A DNA stretch of 64,000 bases, from positions 921,032-985,031 of the forward strand of contig NZ_QSNT01000001.1 of NCBI RefSeq assembly GCF_009498525.1, read 5' to 3'. Source of the DNA: Rhizobium sp. ICMP 5592. GTDB taxonomy: Bacteria; Pseudomonadota; Alphaproteobacteria; Rhizobiales; Rhizobiaceae. The translations under genes and the position numbers were made by a program. This document shows, piece by piece, positions 62,144-64,000 of the stretch. The notes beneath the pieces are model-generated. The model searched no databases. It worked only from the letters and a program-made list of their open reading frames with translations, and was not told the DNA's origin. Within the stretch, counting starts at the first letter, position 1; each line of letters opens with the position of its first letter.

Positions 62144-62968
62144 TCAGCCGCCCTTGACGGCACCGGCGGTGAGGCCGGCAACGATCTGCTTCTGGGCAAA
62201 TATGGTGAGAACCAGCACCGGTAGCGTCACGATCAGCGCGGCGGCCGCCAACGGCCCCCAGCTTACCTGCTCGAAGGACAGCATGTTGTAGACGGCAACC
62301 GGCAAGGTGCGCGTCTCGCGGCTGGCAAGCACGATGCCGAAGACGAAATTGTTCCAGGAGAAGATGACCGAGAGGATGAAGGCAACGACGATCCCAGGCT
62401 TGGCGATCGGGAGCGCCACTAGCCGGAAGACCTGCCACGGCGTCGCGCCGTCGATGCTGGCGGCCTCCTCAAGCTCCATCGGCGTGGTCTCGAAATAGCC
62501 GATCATGATCCAGACGACGATCGGGACCGTCACGACGAGATGGATGATGATCTGCGGCCAGAGTGTCCCCAGCAGGTTCAGCCACTGGAAGAGCAGGAAC
62601 AGCGGGATGAGGAAGGAGAGGCCGGGTGTCATGCGGGCGATCATGATGACGACCGCCGATTTCTCCGCCTTCAGCCGCGCAATGCCATAGCCGGCGGGAA
62701 CGCCGATCAAAAGAGCAAGCAAGGTTGCGGCTCCGGTTACCAGAATGGAATTCCAGAAATAGAGGAAGAAATTGTTCTCCTCGAAAACCTTGGCGTAGTT
62801 CGACCAGGCAAACCGGTCGGGAATGAAGATTGGCGGATAGGCGCCGTTGTCGATTTCGTATTTCAGCGAGAGCGAGATCATCCACAGGAAGAACAGGACC
62901 ACCGGCGAAATCATCACCAGCGCCACGAAGAAAAGACCGATCTTGTCGAGCGTCTTGCGTTTCATCAT
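62144..62968 (-). CDS. CUT1 sugar ABC importer permease (MalG/UgpE-like)
   Basis: 274 residues with six predicted helices. Coupling loop PMELEEAASIDGATPWQVFR (EAA motif). C-terminal helix then AQKQIVAGLTAGAVKGG, the usual MalG-type ending. GGAGACACG precedes the ATG at 62968, which overlaps the first permease stop. Confidence 0.94.
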   Translation of the reverse strand: MMKRKTLDKIGLFFVALVMISPVVLFFLWMISLSLKYEIDNGAYPPIFIPDRFAWSNYAKVFEENNFFLYFWNSILVTGAATLLALLIGVPAGYGIARLKAEKSAVVIMIARMTPGLSFLIPLFLLFQWLNLLGTLWPQIIIHLVVTVPIVVWIMIGYFETTPMELEEAASIDGATPWQVFRLVALPIAKPGIVVAFILSVIFSWNNFVFGIVLASRETRTLPVAVYNMLSFEQVSWGPLAAAALIVTLPVLVLTIFAQKQIVAGLTAGAVKGG

Positions 62969-63903
62969 CGTGTCTCCGTGTCCGACCAGTTCGCGCGCTG
63001 TCTCGCCATCAGGAGGACGAAGGAGAGTGCGACGATGAGGATGAAGAAGACGACCGCCATGGCCGAGCCGTAGCCGATGTCGTAGTAGGAAAAGGCGGTG
63101 TTGTAGAGGTAGATGTTGATCGTCTCGGAGGCCGTTCCCGGCCCGCCCTGCGTCATCGCATAGATGATGTCGAAGCTCTTGACCGCATCGATGCTGCGAA
63201 TGATGACGGCGATCATCAGGAAGGGCGCGATCATCGGCAGGGTGAGATAGCGGAACTTCTGCCAGACATTGGCACCGTCGATTTCGGCGCTTTCATAGGG
63301 TTCGCGCGGGACGGCGGCGAGACCGCCGAGCACGATCAGCATGACGAGCGGCGTCCATTGCCACGTCTCGACCAGCACCAGAGACGGGATGACGCTCACC
63401 TGATTGTAGATCCACTCTTGCGGGCCGATGCCGACGAAGGACAGGAGATAGTTGAGCACGCCGAGCTGGGGATGAAGCATCATCGTCCAGACGAGGGCGA
63501 TAGCGACAGGTGTTGCCATCATCGGCATGACGAAAATGCCGCGCAGGAAACCGCGCAAGGGAAACTCCGCATCGAAGATCAGGGCGGCAAGGGTCCCCAG
63601 GAAAACCGGCGCGATGACGGAAAGGCCCGTATAGAGCACCGTATGCCACAGCGCTTCCCAGAAGCGGGCGTCGGTCGCCAGGCGGGCGTAATTGGCAAAG
63701 CCCGCAAAGCTCTGGGATTGCCCGAGCGTCCAGCTATTCACGCTCATCCATAGGGTAAAGACCCACGGAAAGACGATGACCGCGGCGATGACCACCAGGG
63801 CCGGAATGACAAAGGGCCAATAGTTGGGAACAAGCCCTCTTCTGGGCTTGCTCCTCGTCTTGACGGCGGTCGCCGTGGTATTTTCGATGCTCACGGACGC
63901 CAT
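62965..63903 (-). CDS. CUT1 sugar ABC importer permease (MalF/UgpA-like)
   Basis: 312 residues from the ATG at 63903, which overlaps the stop of the binding-protein gene by one base (TGATG); a GTG three bases earlier is also in frame. GAGGGG in the end of the upstream gene is the ribosome site. Six predicted helices, first at about 31-52; coupling loop EPYESAEIDGANVWQKFRYL. Forms the channel with the 62144-62968 product. Confidence 0.94.
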   Translation of the reverse strand: MASVSIENTTATAVKTRSKPRRGLVPNYWPFVIPALVVIAAVIVFPWVFTLWMSVNSWTLGQSQSFAGFANYARLATDARFWEALWHTVLYTGLSVIAPVFLGTLAALIFDAEFPLRGFLRGIFVMPMMATPVAIALVWTMMLHPQLGVLNYLLSFVGIGPQEWIYNQVSVIPSLVLVETWQWTPLVMLIVLGGLAAVPREPYESAEIDGANVWQKFRYLTLPMIAPFLMIAVIIRSIDAVKSFDIIYAMTQGGPGTASETINIYLYNTAFSYYDIGYGSAMAVVFFILIVALSFVLLMARQRANWSDTETR

Positions 63904-64000
63904 CACCCCTCGCTTCGCGCCAGCACCGGCTCGAACTGCGCGGTTGCGTTCTTCAGCTCGCTTGCCGGATCCGCGCCGCCGATCATGTTGGTGAGCGCTA
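63903..64000 (-). CDS. CUT1 sugar-binding protein, C-terminal end (partial)
   Basis: Only the last 31 codons are inside the window; the 5' part lies beyond the right edge. The frame reads ALTNMIGGADPASELKNATA and ends ARSEG-stop, the kind of C-terminal helix found in family-1 sugar-binding proteins. Its position, overlapping the first permease gene of a CUT1 operon, supports the assignment. Unlike other binding-protein genes here, there is no gap or hairpin after it. Confidence 0.75.
   Translation of the reverse strand, partial: ALTNMIGGADPASELKNATAQFEPVLARSEG

Overview
The window looks like an accessory replicon (plasmid or chromid) segment of a Rhizobiaceae bacterium (Rhizobium/Agrobacterium group). 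The evidence is GC-rich coding sequence, an exceptional density of ABC uptake operons with dedicated regulators, DUF982 and DUF1127 small proteins, a TGA-N9-TCA box of the rhizobial iron-responsive (RirA) type, an MHYT-GGDEF-EAL protein, and WbsX-type surface-polysaccharide glycosyltransferases. No rRNA, tRNA, CRISPR array or replication origin was seen.

Layout. 0-3.4 kb: a sugar-binding protein gene divergent from a GntR/HutC regulator with a perfect operator between them, then a GH25 lysozyme-like lipoprotein. 3.5-18 kb: two divergent peptide-type (family 5) ABC importers around a FadR-type GntR regulator; one carries an enolase-superfamily sugar-acid dehydratase and the other a DapA-family lyase, so sugar-acid or glycoside catabolism is likely. 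18-25 kb: an importer operon ending in a glycerophosphodiester phosphodiesterase and an inositol-monophosphatase-family enzyme, divergent from a ROK regulator; glycerophosphoinositol is a reasonable candidate substrate. 25-34.3 kb: signalling and metals, with MHYT-GGDEF-EAL, an EF-hand protein, an orphan siderophore-type binding protein, a methyltransferase, a 53-residue Cys-rich protein, an AraC regulator, DUF1127 and a chemoreceptor. 34.4-39 kb: a ribose-type ABC importer. 39.2-43.1 kb: DUF982, then an MFS carrier, a TetR regulator and a shikimate/quinate dehydrogenase, the carrier and dehydrogenase sharing an identical 16-bp operator. 43.1-51.5 kb: a decayed, AT-richer island with a broken ghrA-like gene, two large surface-glycan enzymes, a degenerate IS3/IS407-type element, an orphan ABC-2 exporter permease and a transposase scrap. 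51.6-60.1 kb: an XRE-cupin regulator, twin operators, and an eight-gene operon (ribose-type importer, PTE-family hydrolase, GATase-like protein, PfkB kinase, BtpA-family protein, M20 amidohydrolase) whose pathway I do not recognise. 60.1-64 kb: a convergent CUT1 sugar importer with a second PfkB kinase; its binding-protein gene runs off the right edge.

How the genes work together: most of the window is made of self-contained import-and-catabolise modules, each with a local regulator and often a visible operator. Where a binding-protein gene is separated from the next transporter gene, the gap holds a perfect GC-rich hairpin. The best candidate for an undescribed system is the 51.6-60.1 kb operon; the glycerophosphodiester operon and the TetR-MFS-dehydrogenase regulon make the most specific testable predictions.
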